Shown: positions 12,446 through 21,225 of the stretch, piece after piece
Layout: each line of letters begins with the position of its first letter
Position numbering within the stretch: position 1 is the stretch's first letter
The notes under the pieces: generated by a model
What the model was told of the DNA's origin: nothing
The model's database searches: none
What the model saw: only the letters and a program-made list of their open reading frames with translations
Program-made: the position numbers and the translations under genes
Source: Leucobacter chironomi DSM 19883
Lineage (GTDB): Bacteria > Actinomycetota > Actinomycetes > Actinomycetales > Microbacteriaceae
Assembly (NCBI RefSeq): GCF_000421845.1
Contig: NZ_ATXU01000002.1
Span: forward strand, 1 to 64,000
Reading direction: 5' to 3'
Length of the DNA stretch: 64,000 nt

Positions 12446-13981
12446 ATGACGCTTCTCGACCGTGCTGATTCACAGCGTGCTGATTCGCACCGCAGCTCCC
12501 GCCTGCTCCGCAGTCCCGAGGACACCCGCGGCTCCGCCGCCCCGGCGGAGGCCGAGGAGGGCGGCGACGCCCTCACCCTCGGGCGCCGCATCCGCGAGCG
12601 CCGCACGCGCCTGGGGCTCACCCTCGAACAGCTCGCGGCTGCCGTCGACCGTGCGCCGTCGCAGCTCTCCGCGATCGAGAACGGCAAGCGCGAGCCGCGC
12701 CTGCCGCTGCTGCGCGCGATCGCCGCCGAGCTCGGGTCGACGGTCGATGAGCTGCTGGTCGACGAGGCCCCGAGCGAGCGGGCCGCCCTCGAGATCTCGG
12801 TGGAGCGCGCGCAACGGGGCTCGGTCTTCCAGTCGCTCGGGCTGCAGCCGATCCGCGTCTCGAAGGCGACGAGCGATGAGACGCTGCGCGCGATCCTCGG
12901 CCTGCACCAGGAGGTCGAACGGCTCAACCGCGAGCGCGCCGCGACGCCCGAGGAGGCGCGCCGCGCGAACACCGAGCTGCGCGCCGAGATGCGCGTGGCC
13001 GGCAACTACTTCCCGGATCTCGAACGGGCCGCCTCGCAGCTGCTCGACAGCGTCGGCTACGGGGGAGGCCCCGTCTCGCAGCAGGCCATCTCGACGGTGG
13101 CGGAGCGGCTGGGGTTCAGCCTGCACTACGTCTCGGACATGCCGCACTCGACGCGCTCGGTGATCGATCGCCGCAACGGGCGCATCTACCTGAGCAGCAA
13201 CCTGCCCTCGCGCGACGCCCGCGCCCCCATCCTGCGCGCGCTCGCGAGCCTGGTGTGCGGCCACGAGGAGCCGCGCAGCTACGGCGACTTCCTGCGCCAG
13301 CGGGTCGAGGCGAACTATCTCGCGGGCGCGGTGCTGCTGCCCGAGGAGTCCGCGGTCGAGCTGCTCGCGGAGGCGAAGCGGCAACGGCAGATCTCGATGG
13401 AGGATCTGCGCGACGCCTTCGGCGTCTCCTACGAGATGGCGGCGCACCGCTTCACGAACCTCGCGACCGAGCGGCTCGGGCTGCAGGTGCACTTCATGAA
13501 GGCGCACGAGTCCGGCACGCTCATCAAGGCCTACGAGAACGACGGGGTGAGATTCCCCTCCGACGCGCTCGGCAACCTGGAGGGGGCGACGGTGTGCCGC
13601 AACTGGACGGCGCGCACCATCTTCGGGCAGCCCGACCGCTTCAACCCCTGGTACCAGTACACCGACATGGCGGCGGGCGGCACCTACTGGTGCACCTCGC
13701 GGGTGGAGAAGGCGAAAGAAGGTCTCTACTCGGTGAGCGTGGGCGTGCGCTTCGAGGATGTGAAGTGGTTCCGGGGGCGCGAGACACCGCACCGTTCGCA
13801 GTCCTTCTGCCCGGACGACCGCTGCTGCCGCCGGGCGTCGAGCGAGCTGACCCGCAAGTGGGAGGCCGCCGCCTGGCCGGAGGCCGCGACCCCGACGAGC
13901 CTGCTCGCCGCGCTCCCGGTCGGCACCTTCCCGGGCGTCGACACCAATGAGGTCTACGAGTTTCTCGACTCGCACGAGTGA
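12446..13981 (+). CDS. ramB: RamB/ScfR-type transcriptional regulator
   Basis: A 511-residue regulator. An XRE helix-turn-helix lies near residues 45-105 (LGRRIRERRTRLGLTLEQLA, PSQLSAIENGKREPRLPLL). The middle is an IrrE/ImmA-like region (EANYLAGAVLLPEESAV) in which the metalloprotease HExxH is absent: the equivalent place reads LVCGHEEPRSY. The C-terminal part has Cys clusters (FCPDDRCCRR) as in short-chain fatty acyl-CoA regulators. RamB in Corynebacterium glutamicum controls acetate and glyoxylate-shunt genes, and the divergent aceB gene supports the same job here. ATG 12446 is chosen by homology; ATG 12422 is also in frame and neither has a strong ribosome binding site. Confidence 0.82.
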   Translation: MTLLDRADSQRADSHRSSRLLRSPEDTRGSAAPAEAEEGGDALTLGRRIRERRTRLGLTLEQLAAAVDRAPSQLSAIENGKREPRLPLLRAIAAELGSTVDELLVDEAPSERAALEISVERAQRGSVFQSLGLQPIRVSKATSDETLRAILGLHQEVERLNRERAATPEEARRANTELRAEMRVAGNYFPDLERAASQLLDSVGYGGGPVSQQAISTVAERLGFSLHYVSDMPHSTRSVIDRRNGRIYLSSNLPSRDARAPILRALASLVCGHEEPRSYGDFLRQRVEANYLAGAVLLPEESAVELLAEAKRQRQISMEDLRDAFGVSYEMAAHRFTNLATERLGLQVHFMKAHESGTLIKAYENDGVRFPSDALGNLEGATVCRNWTARTIFGQPDRFNPWYQYTDMAAGGTYWCTSRVEKAKEGLYSVSVGVRFEDVKWFRGRETPHRSQSFCPDDRCCRRASSELTRKWEAAAWPEAATPTSLLAALPVGTFPGVDTNEVYEFLDSHE

Positions 13982-14019
13982 ATGGCGCCGGCGGGATGCG
14001 CGGGTGCCCGGGGCTGCGA

Positions 14020-14025
14020 TAGCGT
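14020..14025 (+). promoter_or_regulatory. candidate -10 element of the garA-ftsR unit
   Basis: TAGCGT, about 53 bp upstream of the garA start codon, is the best TANNNT match in the 97-bp gap after the ramB-like gene. No clear -35 is seen. Confidence 0.3.
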
Positions 14026-14078
14026 AGAGGGATAGAGCTGAACGACCGCTTGCGGCAACGAGATGAAATGGGTGAGAC

Positions 14079-14543
14079 ATGACCACTGAGAATCATGCCC
14101 GTCGCGCCGACCACACCGAGGCGCGCTCCACCCAGCAGTTCCGCGAAGACCTGGGGGCGATGATCCACGCCCGCGCGACCGATCTCACGATCGACGAGCG
14201 CGAGGCCGTGGAGGCGCTGCCCTCGGGGGCGGCGCTGCTCGTCGTCCGCCGGGGCCCGGATCTCGGCGCGCGCTTCCTGCTCGATCAGGACGTCACCGTC
14301 GCGGGCCGTCACCCCGCCGTCGACATCTTCCTCGACGATGTGACCGTTTCGCGCCGGCACGCGGAGTTCCGCCGACAGGGCACGAGCTTCTCGGTGGTCG
14401 ACCTCGGTTCGCTCAACGGCACCTTCTGCGACGGCTCCCGCATCGACGGCGAGGTGCCGCTCGAAGACGGCGCCGAGGTGCAGGTGGGCAAGTTCCGCTT
14501 CACCTTCTTCGCCTCGCGCTTCGACCTCGGCGAGGTCGCCTGA
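14079..14543 (+). CDS. garA: FHA-domain protein GarA/OdhI
   Basis: A 154-residue phosphothreonine-binding protein. The FHA domain (about residues 50-145) shows GRHPAVDIFLDD, SRRHAEF and DLGSLNGTFCDG with the conserved Gly, Arg, Ser, His and Asn. GarA/OdhI inhibits 2-oxoglutarate dehydrogenase when unphosphorylated and is switched off when Thr residues in an N-terminal ETTSVF motif are phosphorylated. Here the aligned motif reads RSTQQF (Ser17, Thr18): the second Thr is kept and the first is Ser. GGGTGAG-type ribosome site precedes ATG 14079. It is followed after one base by ftsR, as in M. tuberculosis Rv1827-Rv1828. Confidence 0.92.
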   Translation: MTTENHARRADHTEARSTQQFREDLGAMIHARATDLTIDEREAVEALPSGAALLVVRRGPDLGARFLLDQDVTVAGRHPAVDIFLDDVTVSRRHAEFRRQGTSFSVVDLGSLNGTFCDGSRIDGEVPLEDGAEVQVGKFRFTFFASRFDLGEVA

Positions 14544-14544
14544 C

Positions 14545-15225
14545 ATGGCGGCCGCTGCGTCCGCCCCATCGCAGGCAGCAAGCCTTCTCAGCATCGGGCA
14601 GGTGCTCGCGCGCCTGCAGGACGACTTCTCCGATCTCACTCCGTCGAAGCTGCGCTTCCTGGAGGAGCAGGGGCTCATCACCCCCGAGCGCACGAAGTCG
14701 GGGTACCGCAAGTTCTCGCAGCGCCACATCGAGCGGCTGCGGCTGATCCTCACGCTGCAGCGCGATCACTACCTTCCGCTGAAGGTGATCGCCGAGGTGC
14801 TCGATGAGATCGATGCAGGCCGTGACCCGATCATCCCCGGGGCCTCGCAGCGCAGCGCCTCGATGATCCTCGCGCCGCAGCGGGTGCTCAGCAGCGAGGA
14901 GCTGCGCCGCGCCACGGGTGCGAGCGCCCGCTTCCTCGGCGAGGCGATCGCGGCTGGCCTGCTGCCAGCGGCCGAGGTGTTCCCGCACGATGCCGTGGCG
15001 CAGCTGGCGGCGCTGCTGAAGCTGGCGGAGCGCGGCATCACGCCGCGGCATCTGCGTTCGCTGCGGGTCTCGGCGGAGCGCGAAGCGGAGCTCATCGCGC
15101 GCGCGGTCTCGACGCGGGGGGTGAAGAGCGGCACTCCGCTCGGTACCGAGGATTCGCTCGAACTGGCCGGCCACCTCGACACGGTGCGCTCCGGCGTGTT
15201 GCGTCGGCGTTTCGGCGGCGTCTGA
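14545..15225 (+). CDS. ftsR: MerR-family regulator FtsR
   Basis: A 226-residue MerR-type protein. The winged HTH (about 15-85) reads LSIGQVLARLQDDFSDLTPS, KLRFLEEQGLITPERTKSGY, RKFSQRHIERLRLILTLQRD, with the DFSDLTPSKLRFLE start typical of the Rv1828/FtsR branch. In C. glutamicum FtsR activates ftsZ. The gene starts 1 nt after garA and probably shares its transcript. A dyad motif shared between the promoter region of the next gene and the ftsZ leader (see the two 26-bp entries) is a plausible target of this protein or of its MerR neighbour. Confidence 0.88.
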   Translation: MAAAASAPSQAASLLSIGQVLARLQDDFSDLTPSKLRFLEEQGLITPERTKSGYRKFSQRHIERLRLILTLQRDHYLPLKVIAEVLDEIDAGRDPIIPGASQRSASMILAPQRVLSSEELRRATGASARFLGEAIAAGLLPAAEVFPHDAVAQLAALLKLAERGITPRHLRSLRVSAEREAELIARAVSTRGVKSGTPLGTEDSLELAGHLDTVRSGVLRRRFGGV

Positions 15226-15249
15226 TCCACCGCAGATCGGCGTGATTTC

Positions 15250-15276
15250 AACCTTCAACTTCTACTCGAGGTCGAC
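15250..15276 (+). promoter_or_regulatory. dyad motif shared with the ftsZ leader
   Basis: TTCAACTTC (15254-15262), a 5-bp centre and GAGGTCGAC (15268-15276) form an imperfect dyad of MerR-operator type. Counting from AAC at 15250, 20 of 26 positions match the segment beginning at 48091 in front of ftsZ. It lies about 30 bp upstream of the -35 element of the downstream merR gene. Confidence 0.6.
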
Positions 15277-15302
15277 ACTCCGAAATTGACCATCGACGGT
15301 CG

Positions 15303-15331
15303 TTGCACGGTGCCGGGCATCTGGGTACCGT
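15303..15331 (+). promoter_or_regulatory. promoter of the second merR gene
   Basis: TTGCAC (15303-15308) and TACCGT (15326-15331) are separated by exactly 17 bp and lie 50 bp upstream of the merR start codon. This supports a separate promoter for merR in addition to possible read-through from ftsR. Confidence 0.6.
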
Positions 15332-15381
15332 TAGGGGAGTTCGGCGCCCCGCGCCGTGCGATCCGTGAAGAAAGGAAGACG

Positions 15382-16014
15382 ATGGAGAACACTCAGCAGC
15401 CGTCTGGCGAGACGGCTTCTCCGTCGCCGGCCGACGCCCCCGAGAGTGCCGAGAACGCGCCCATCAGCGGAGCAGAGCCCCTCACGATCGACCCCGAGCT
15501 GCTCTTCGACGACGGGCTGCCGAAGCCCAACCAGGAGGGCGGGTTCAAGGGCGCCACCGCCGCACGCGCCGCGGGCATCACCTACCGTCAGCTCGACTAC
15601 TGGGCGCGCACCGGCCTCGTCGAGCCCACCGTCCGCAGCGCGCAGGGCTCCGGCTCGCAGCGCCTCTACGGATTCCGCGACATCCTCGTGCTCAAGCTCG
15701 TGAAGCGCTTGCTCGACACCGGCATCTCGCTGCAGCAGATCCGCACCGCCGTCGCCCAGCTCCACGAGGCCGGCGTGCACGACCTCTCCCGCACCACGCT
15801 CATGAGCGACGGCGCCAGCGTCTATCTCTGCACCTCGAACGACGAGGTCATCGACCTCGTCAGCCGCGGCCAGGGCGTCTTCGGTATCGCCGTCGGCAAG
15901 GTGCTGCGCGAAGTCGAGACCTCGCTCGTCGACATGGACGAGCACCGCGAACAGGCCGAGGCCGCCGTCGACGAGCTCGCCGCGCGCCGCCAGGAGCGCA
16001 AGAAGATCTCCTGA
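15382..16014 (+). CDS. MerR-family regulator (Rv1830-like)
   Basis: A 210-residue protein with a MerR HTH at about residues 55-125 (AGITYRQLDYWARTGLVEPT, GSQRLYGFRDILVLKLVKRL) after an acidic N-terminal 50 residues, and a C-terminal region (ASVYLCTSNDEVIDLVSRGQ) found in the Rv1830 group that accompanies FtsR. ATG 15382 is preceded by AAAGGA at 5 nt. In mycobacteria a DUF151 nuclease gene lies between the two merR genes; here it is missing. The target genes are not known to me; the shared dyad with ftsZ suggests a link to cell division. Confidence 0.85.
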   Translation: MENTQQPSGETASPSPADAPESAENAPISGAEPLTIDPELLFDDGLPKPNQEGGFKGATAARAAGITYRQLDYWARTGLVEPTVRSAQGSGSQRLYGFRDILVLKLVKRLLDTGISLQQIRTAVAQLHEAGVHDLSRTTLMSDGASVYLCTSNDEVIDLVSRGQGVFGIAVGKVLREVETSLVDMDEHREQAEAAVDELAARRQERKKIS

Positions 16015-16037
16015 ACCGCGCGGGGCGGCCCCCGGAT

Positions 16038-16077
16038 ACGGAAGAAGCCCGGCTCCTGCGAGCCGGGCTTCTTCCGT
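16038..16077. terminator. bidirectional hairpin between merR and parA
   Basis: A perfect 18-bp stem (arms 16038-16055 and 16060-16077, core GAAGAAGCCCGGCTC) with a 4-nt CTGC loop lies between the convergent merR and parA-like genes. Confidence 0.85.
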
Positions 16078-16096
16078 GTGTGATCAGGAGCGGGGT

Positions 16097-16942
16097 TCAG
16101 TCCTCCACGACGGTGGCGGTGCGACTCGGCCGCGACTTCGCCTCGCGCGTCGCATCCATCCCCGCCGAGCGGAGCACCCGGTCGAGCACCAGATCGAAGT
16201 TGCCGGCCATCTCCTGCGACGCCTCGCCCGGCCACATGTGCACCGGCTTCGCCGCGCCCTGCGCCTGCTGCAGCGAGGGGCGCTCCGGCAGCTGGGGGTT
16301 GAGCACGAGCGGGCCGAACATCTCGCGCAGCTCGCGGATGCGGAACTGATGCTCCATCGACTGCGGCTGCGTGCGGTTGATGAGGATGCCGAGCGGCTGC
16401 AGACGCGGGCTCACGCCGCGGCGGATCTCCTCGATCGCGCGGAGCGCGCGATCGGTCGCGGCGACGGCGAAGAGGCTCGGCTCGGCCACCACAAGCACCC
16501 GATCGCTCGCCGCCCACGCGGTGCGCGTGAGCGCGTTGAGCGACGGAGCGCAGTCGATGAGCACGAGATCGTACTCAGACTCGACGACGGCCAGCGCCTC
16601 CTCGAGCTTCCAGATGTCGCGGGTGGATGGGTGCGGGCCGTCGAAGTTGATCGCCGAAGGGCTGCCCACGAGCAGGTCGATCGAACCCCCCTCGTGATAC
16701 TCGTTCCAACCGCTGCTGGCGATGGCCGAGCGCACGGTCTTCTCTTTGGGGCTCTCGAGGATGTCGGCGACCGTCGCATAACCGTCGGGGTTGACCGCGA
16801 GGCCCGTCGAGACATCGGACTGCGGATCGAAGTCGACGACGAGCGTGCGCAGGCCCCGCGAGAAGGCGGCCGAGGCCAGGCCGAGCGTCACGGTCGTCTT
16901 GCCGACGCCGCCCTTGAGGGAACTCACACTCAAAACATGCAC
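16097..16942 (-). CDS. ParA-family ATPase, orphan
   Basis: A 281-residue deviant-Walker ATPase: KGGVGKTTV at residues 10-18 with the signature Lys, VVDFDPQSDVS, and VLIDCAPSLN. Such proteins position chromosomes, plasmids or other cargo together with a partner. No parB gene or parS-like TGTTTCACGTGAAACA site lies nearby, so it is not the main chromosomal ParAB pair as far as this window shows. The start is GTG 16942, with no ribosome site but a TAAACT -10 element 6 nt upstream, so the mRNA is probably leaderless. The C-terminal 30 residues are basic and likely flexible. Cargo unknown. Confidence 0.88.
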   Translation of the reverse strand: MHVLSVSSLKGGVGKTTVTLGLASAAFSRGLRTLVVDFDPQSDVSTGLAVNPDGYATVADILESPKEKTVRSAIASSGWNEYHEGGSIDLLVGSPSAINFDGPHPSTRDIWKLEEALAVVESEYDLVLIDCAPSLNALTRTAWAASDRVLVVAEPSLFAVAATDRALRAIEEIRRGVSPRLQPLGILINRTQPQSMEHQFRIRELREMFGPLVLNPQLPERPSLQQAQGAAKPVHMWPGEASQEMAGNFDLVLDRVLRSAGMDATREAKSRPSRTATVVED

Positions 16943-16948
16943 GTGGCA

Positions 16949-16954
16949 AGTTTA
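16949..16954 (-). promoter_or_regulatory. -10 element of leaderless parA-like gene
   Basis: On the minus strand TAAACT is separated by 6 nt from the GTG start, placing the expected transcription start on the start codon itself. No Shine-Dalgarno sequence is present. Confidence 0.6.
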
Positions 16955-17128
16955 GTCGATACCGCACTGTGATCCTCCAGAGTATGCGGGAGGCGAACGC
17001 GCAAGACTTGGTTTTCACCCCCGAATGCACCCTCGGCCGGGCCTCGCGGAGCGGAGCGTGTATCTTGATATCGAACGACTTTTCGGCCTGGGCAGCCGGC
17101 GACGCTTGATACAGAGGAGTACTTCCGC

Positions 17129-20100
17129 ATGTTCACAAAAGTTCTGGTTGCCAACCGAGGCGAGATCGCGATCCGCGCCTTCCGCGCCGCGCACGAGCTC
17201 GGCGCCTCCACCGTCGCCGTCTTCCCCTACGAGGACCGCAACTCGCTGCACCGGCTCAAAGCCGACGAGGCGTACCTGATCGGCGAGGTCGGGCACCCGG
17301 TGCGCGCGTACCTCGACGTCGCCGAGATCGTGCGCGTCGCGGTGGAATCCGGCGCCGACGCGATCTACCCCGGCTACGGCTTCCTCTCCGAGAACCCTGA
17401 GCTCGCCGCGGCGGCCGAGGCCGCCGGGATCCGCTTCATCGGCCCGGGGCGCCAGGCGCTGGAGATGGCGGGCAACAAAGTCGCCGCGAAGGAGCACGCG
17501 ATCGCGGCCGGCGTGCCCGTGCTCGAGTCGACCCCGCCCTCGACCGACGTCGACGCCCTGATCGCCGGAGCGCGCGAGATCGGCTTCCCGGTCTTCGCGA
17601 AGGCCGTCGCCGGCGGCGGGGGCCGGGGCATGCGCCGGGTCGAGCGCGAGGAAGACCTGCGCGACGCCCTCGAAGCCGCCATGCGCGAAGCCGAGTCGGC
17701 CTTCGGCGATCCGACCATGTTCATCGAGCAGGCCGTGCTGCGCCCCCGCCACATCGAAGTGCAGGTGCTGGCCGACAAGACCGGTGCGACCGTGCACCTC
17801 TTCGAGCGCGACTGCTCCGTGCAGCGCCGCCACCAGAAGGTCGTCGAGATCGCCCCCGCGCCGAACCTCGATCCCGCCATCCGCGACCAGCTGACGCGCG
17901 ACGCGATCGCCTTCGCGAAGTCGATCGGCTACGAGAACGCCGGCACTGTCGAGTTCCTGCTCGACACCGAGGGGGAGCGCGCGGGCAAACACGTGTTCAT
18001 CGAGATGAACCCCCGCATCCAGGTCGAGCACACCGTGACCGAGGAGGTCACCGATGTCGATCTCGTGCGCGCGCAGATGCGCATCGCCGCGGGGGAGACG
18101 CTCGAACAGCTCGAACTGCGCCAGGAGGACATCCAGCTGCGCGGTGCCGCGCTGCAGTGCCGCATCACCACCGAGGATCCCGCCAACGGCTTCCGCCCCG
18201 ACCTCGGCCGCATCACCGCCTACCGCTCGCCGGGCGGCGGCGGCGTGCGCCTCGACGGCGGCACGATCAACGCGGGCGCGCAGATCAGCCCCCACTTCGA
18301 CTCCATGCTCGCGAAGCTCACCTGCCGCGGCCGCACCTTCGACGACGCCGTGGTGCGCGCCCGCCGCGCACTCGCCGAGTTCCGCATCCGCGGCGTCGCG
18401 ACCAACATCCCCTTCCTCCAGGCCGTGCTGGCGGACCCCGCCTTCCAGGCCGGCGACATCGCGACCTCCTTCATCGAGGAGCGGCCCGAGCTGCTCGAGA
18501 TGAACAAGCCGAAGGATCGTGCCACGCGTCTGCTGCAGCACGTCGCCAACGTCACGGTCAACCAGCCCCACGGGCCGCGCCCCGGGGCTTTCGACCCGGC
18601 CGCGAAGCTGCCCGCCGCAGACCTGGGACAGCCGGCGCCGGCGGGATACCGGCAGCGCCTCCTCGAACTCGGTCCCGAGGGCTACGCGAAGAGCCTGCGC
18701 GAGCAGACCGCGCTCGCGGTGACCGAGACCACCTTCCGCGACGCACATCAGTCGCTGCTCGCCACGCGCGTGCGCACGCGCGATCTCGTGCGGATCGCCC
18801 CCTACGTCGCGCGGCTCACGCCGGAGCTGTGGTCGGTCGAGGCGTGGGGCGGCGCCACCTACGACGTGGCGCTGCGCTTCCTGGGCGAGGACCCCTGGGA
18901 GCGGCTCGCGGCGCTGCGCGAGACGCTGCCGAACGTGCCCATCCAGATGCTGCTGCGCGGCCAGAACACCGTGGGCTACACGCCCTATCCGAAGCAGGTC
19001 GCCCAGGCGTTCGTGCGCGAGGCCGCCGCCACCGGCGTCGACGTGTTCCGCATCTTCGACGCCCTCAACGACGTGAACCAGATGCGGGTCGCGATCGACG
19101 CGGTGCGCGAGACCGGCACCGCCGTCGCCGAGGTCGCCATGGCCTACACCGGCAACCTGCTCGACCCCGCCGAGGACAAGTACACCCTCGACTACTACCT
19201 CCGCCTCGCCGACGAGATCGTCGGGGCGGGCGCGCACGTGCTCGCGATCAAGGACATGGCCGGCCTGCTGCGGCCCGCCGCCGCGGCGAAGCTCGTGCGG
19301 GCGCTGCGCGAGCGCTTCGAGCTGCCCGTGCACCTGCACACGCACGACACCCCCGGCGGGCAGCTCGCCACGCTGCTGGCGGCCTCCGACGCGGGCGTCG
19401 ACGCGGTCGACGCGGCGTCGGCGCCGATGTCGGGCACCACCAGCCAGCCATCGCTCTCCGCGCTCGTCGCAGCGCTCGCGAACACCGAGCGCGACACCGG
19501 GCTCGACGCAGACGCCGTCTACGGGCTCGAACCCTACTGGGATGCGGTGCGCAGCCTCTACAAGCCCTTCGAATCGGGCCTGCCCTCGCCCACGGGACGC
19601 GTCTACACCCACGAGATCCCCGGCGGGCAGCTCTCCAACCTGCGGCAGCAGGCCATCGCCCTCGGCCTCGCCGAGAACTTCGAGAAGATCGAAGACATGT
19701 ATGCGGCGGCCGATCGCATCCTCGGTCGCATCCCCAAGGTGACCCCCTCGTCGAAGGTCGTCGGCGACCTCGCCCTGCATCTCGCGGCGGTCGACGCCGA
19801 TCCCGCCGACTTCGAGCAGAACCCCGCGAGCTACGATGTGCCCGATTCGGTGGTGGGCTTCCTCGCCGGCGAGCTGGGGGAGATCCCCGGCGGCTGGCCC
19901 GAACCCTTCCGATCGAAGGTGCTCGCGGGGCGCCGCATCGACATCGGGGTCGCTCCTATCAGCGGCGAGGACGAAGCCCTGCTCGCCGGCACCAGCACCG
20001 AGCGCCGGGCCGCCCTCAACCGGCTGCTCTTCCCCGCCCCGACGAGCCAGTACGAGGCCGCGCGCGAGCAGTTCGGCGACCTCTCGGTGCTCGACACCCC

Positions 20101-20527
20101 CGACTACCTCTACGGGCTCGAAGCCGGCGAGGAGCGCGCGATCGACCTCGCCAGGGGCGTGCGCCTCTACGTGGGGCTCGAAGCCATCGGCGAGGCCGAC
20201 GACCGGGGCGTGCGCACGGTCATGGTGCGCGTCAACGGTCAGCTGCGGCAGGTCTTCGTCAAGGACGAGAGCGTCGCGGTCGACGCGCCGGTGGCGGAGA
20301 AGGCCGACCGCACCGCGCCCGGCCACGTCGCGGCGCCCTTCTCCGGCACCGTCACCGTCAAGGTCACACCGGGCGAGAGCGTCGAGGCCGGTCAGCCGGT
20401 GGCCACCATCGAAGCGATGAAGATGGAGGCGGCGATCACCGCCCCCGTCGCGGGCACGGTCGAGCGGGTCGTCTTCACGGGCACCCGCGCGCTCGAAGCC
20501 GGCGATCTCATCGCCGTCATCGGCTGA
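17129..20527 (+). CDS. pyc: pyruvate carboxylase
   Basis: A 1132-residue biotin enzyme converting pyruvate, bicarbonate and ATP to oxaloacetate, replenishing the TCA cycle. The biotin carboxylase domain fills about 1-450 ([47 protein letters not shown]). The carboxyltransferase domain is about 530-820 ([39 protein letters not shown]). The C-terminal biotinyl domain has EAMKMEA with the acceptor Lys1098. Length agrees with the family (about 1130-1150). ATG 17129 has GAGGAG 9 nt upstream. It is monocistronic: def follows after 92 bp with its own -10. Confidence 0.97.
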   Translation: MFTKVLVANRGEIAIRAFRAAHELGASTVAVFPYEDRNSLHRLKADEAYLIGEVGHPVRAYLDVAEIVRVAVESGADAIYPGYGFLSENPELAAAAEAAGIRFIGPGRQALEMAGNKVAAKEHAIAAGVPVLESTPPSTDVDALIAGAREIGFPVFAKAVAGGGGRGMRRVEREEDLRDALEAAMREAESAFGDPTMFIEQAVLRPRHIEVQVLADKTGATVHLFERDCSVQRRHQKVVEIAPAPNLDPAIRDQLTRDAIAFAKSIGYENAGTVEFLLDTEGERAGKHVFIEMNPRIQVEHTVTEEVTDVDLVRAQMRIAAGETLEQLELRQEDIQLRGAALQCRITTEDPANGFRPDLGRITAYRSPGGGGVRLDGGTINAGAQISPHFDSMLAKLTCRGRTFDDAVVRARRALAEFRIRGVATNIPFLQAVLADPAFQAGDIATSFIEERPELLEMNKPKDRATRLLQHVANVTVNQPHGPRPGAFDPAAKLPAADLGQPAPAGYRQRLLELGPEGYAKSLREQTALAVTETTFRDAHQSLLATRVRTRDLVRIAPYVARLTPELWSVEAWGGATYDVALRFLGEDPWERLAALRETLPNVPIQMLLRGQNTVGYTPYPKQVAQAFVREAAATGVDVFRIFDALNDVNQMRVAIDAVRETGTAVAEVAMAYTGNLLDPAEDKYTLDYYLRLADEIVGAGAHVLAIKDMAGLLRPAAAAKLVRALRERFELPVHLHTHDTPGGQLATLLAASDAGVDAVDAASAPMSGTTSQPSLSALVAALANTERDTGLDADAVYGLEPYWDAVRSLYKPFESGLPSPTGRVYTHEIPGGQLSNLRQQAIALGLAENFEKIEDMYAAADRILGRIPKVTPSSKVVGDLALHLAAVDADPADFEQNPASYDVPDSVVGFLAGELGEIPGGWPEPFRSKVLAGRRIDIGVAPISGEDEALLAGTSTERRAALNRLLFPAPTSQYEAAREQFGDLSVLDTPDYLYGLEAGEERAIDLARGVRLYVGLEAIGEADDRGVRTVMVRVNGQLRQVFVKDESVAVDAPVAEKADRTAPGHVAAPFSGTVTVKVTPGESVEAGQPVATIEAMKMEAAITAPVAGTVERVVFTGTRALEAGDLIAVIG

Positions 20528-20605
20528 GCCGGACAGGCTTCGGCGCGGCTCGGCGCGGTTCGACCCCTGCTGGCCGCCGCTGGCCGCCGGGGCGGCGGCC
20601 TCGGC

Positions 20606-20611
20606 TAAGCT
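20606..20611 (+). promoter_or_regulatory. candidate -10 element of def
   Basis: TAAGCT ends 8 nt before the def ATG, compatible with a leaderless or nearly leaderless transcript; a short GGA in the gap is the only ribosome-site candidate. Confidence 0.4.
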
Positions 20612-20619
20612 GGATCACT

Positions 20620-21111
20620 ATGGCGATTCGAGAGATCCGACTGTTTGGCGACCCTGTGCTGCGCACCGTCTGCGATCCGATCACTGAGATCGACGACGGG
20701 GTGCGGCAGCTCGTCGCCGACCTCTGCGAGACCGTCGAGATGGACGGCCGGGCCGGCCTCGCGGCCACCCAGATCGGCCACACGCAGCGCGCCTTCAGTC
20801 TGCACATCGACGGCGAGGTCAGCTACGTGCTCAACCCCGAGATCGTGGCGCTCGAGGGTGAGCCGGTGCCCACGGGCGAGGGCTGCCTCTCGGTGCCCGA
20901 TCTCTGGTTCGAGGTGATGCGCTACCCGCGCGCCACGGTGCGGGGGATCGACCTCGACGGTGCGGAGGTCGTGATCTCGGGCGAGGGTCTGCTCGCGCAG
21001 GCGCTGCAGCACGAGTGCGATCACCTCGACGGCAAGCTCTACATCAACAGGCTCGACCGCGAGGCGCGCGGCGAGGCGATGCGGCAGATCCGCACCTCGG
21101 CCTGGTTCTGA
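20620..21111 (+). CDS. def: peptide deformylase
   Basis: A 163-residue metalloenzyme removing the N-formyl group from new proteins. The three family motifs are visible: GLAATQIG (the usual AAPQ Pro is Thr), EGCLSVP with the metal-binding Cys, and [12 protein letters not shown] containing HExxH. The P-to-T change in the first motif occurs in some actinobacterial paralogues; whether it lowers activity cannot be judged here. ATG 20620 is the only good start. Confidence 0.95.
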   Translation: MAIREIRLFGDPVLRTVCDPITEIDDGVRQLVADLCETVEMDGRAGLAATQIGHTQRAFSLHIDGEVSYVLNPEIVALEGEPVPTGEGCLSVPDLWFEVMRYPRATVRGIDLDGAEVVISGEGLLAQALQHECDHLDGKLYINRLDREARGEAMRQIRTSAWF

Positions 21112-21158
21112 GGCGCCGCGCGCCGTCCCCGCAGCGGGAACGGCGCGGATCCGCCTGA

Positions 21159-21216
21159 AACGCGTTCGCCCCGCCCCCGCCCGTGAACTCGGGTGCGGGG
21201 GCGGGGCGAACGCGTT
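21159..21216. terminator. bidirectional hairpin between def and fadD
   Basis: A perfect 22-bp stem (arms 21159-21180 and 21195-21216, beginning AACGCGTTCG) with a 14-nt loop separates the convergent def and fadD genes. It is one of the longest perfect stems in the window. Confidence 0.85.
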
Positions 21217-21225
21217 GCCGCCCGG

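Noticed and set aside
12446-13981. IrrE-type metalloprotease activity of the RamB-like regulator
   Set aside because: The HExxH zinc motif is not present; the region only keeps the fold-like surroundings.
17015-20326. 1103-codon open frame on the minus strand opposite pyruvate carboxylase
   Set aside because: The plus strand encodes a complete, well-conserved enzyme; the antisense frame has only shadow composition and no motif.
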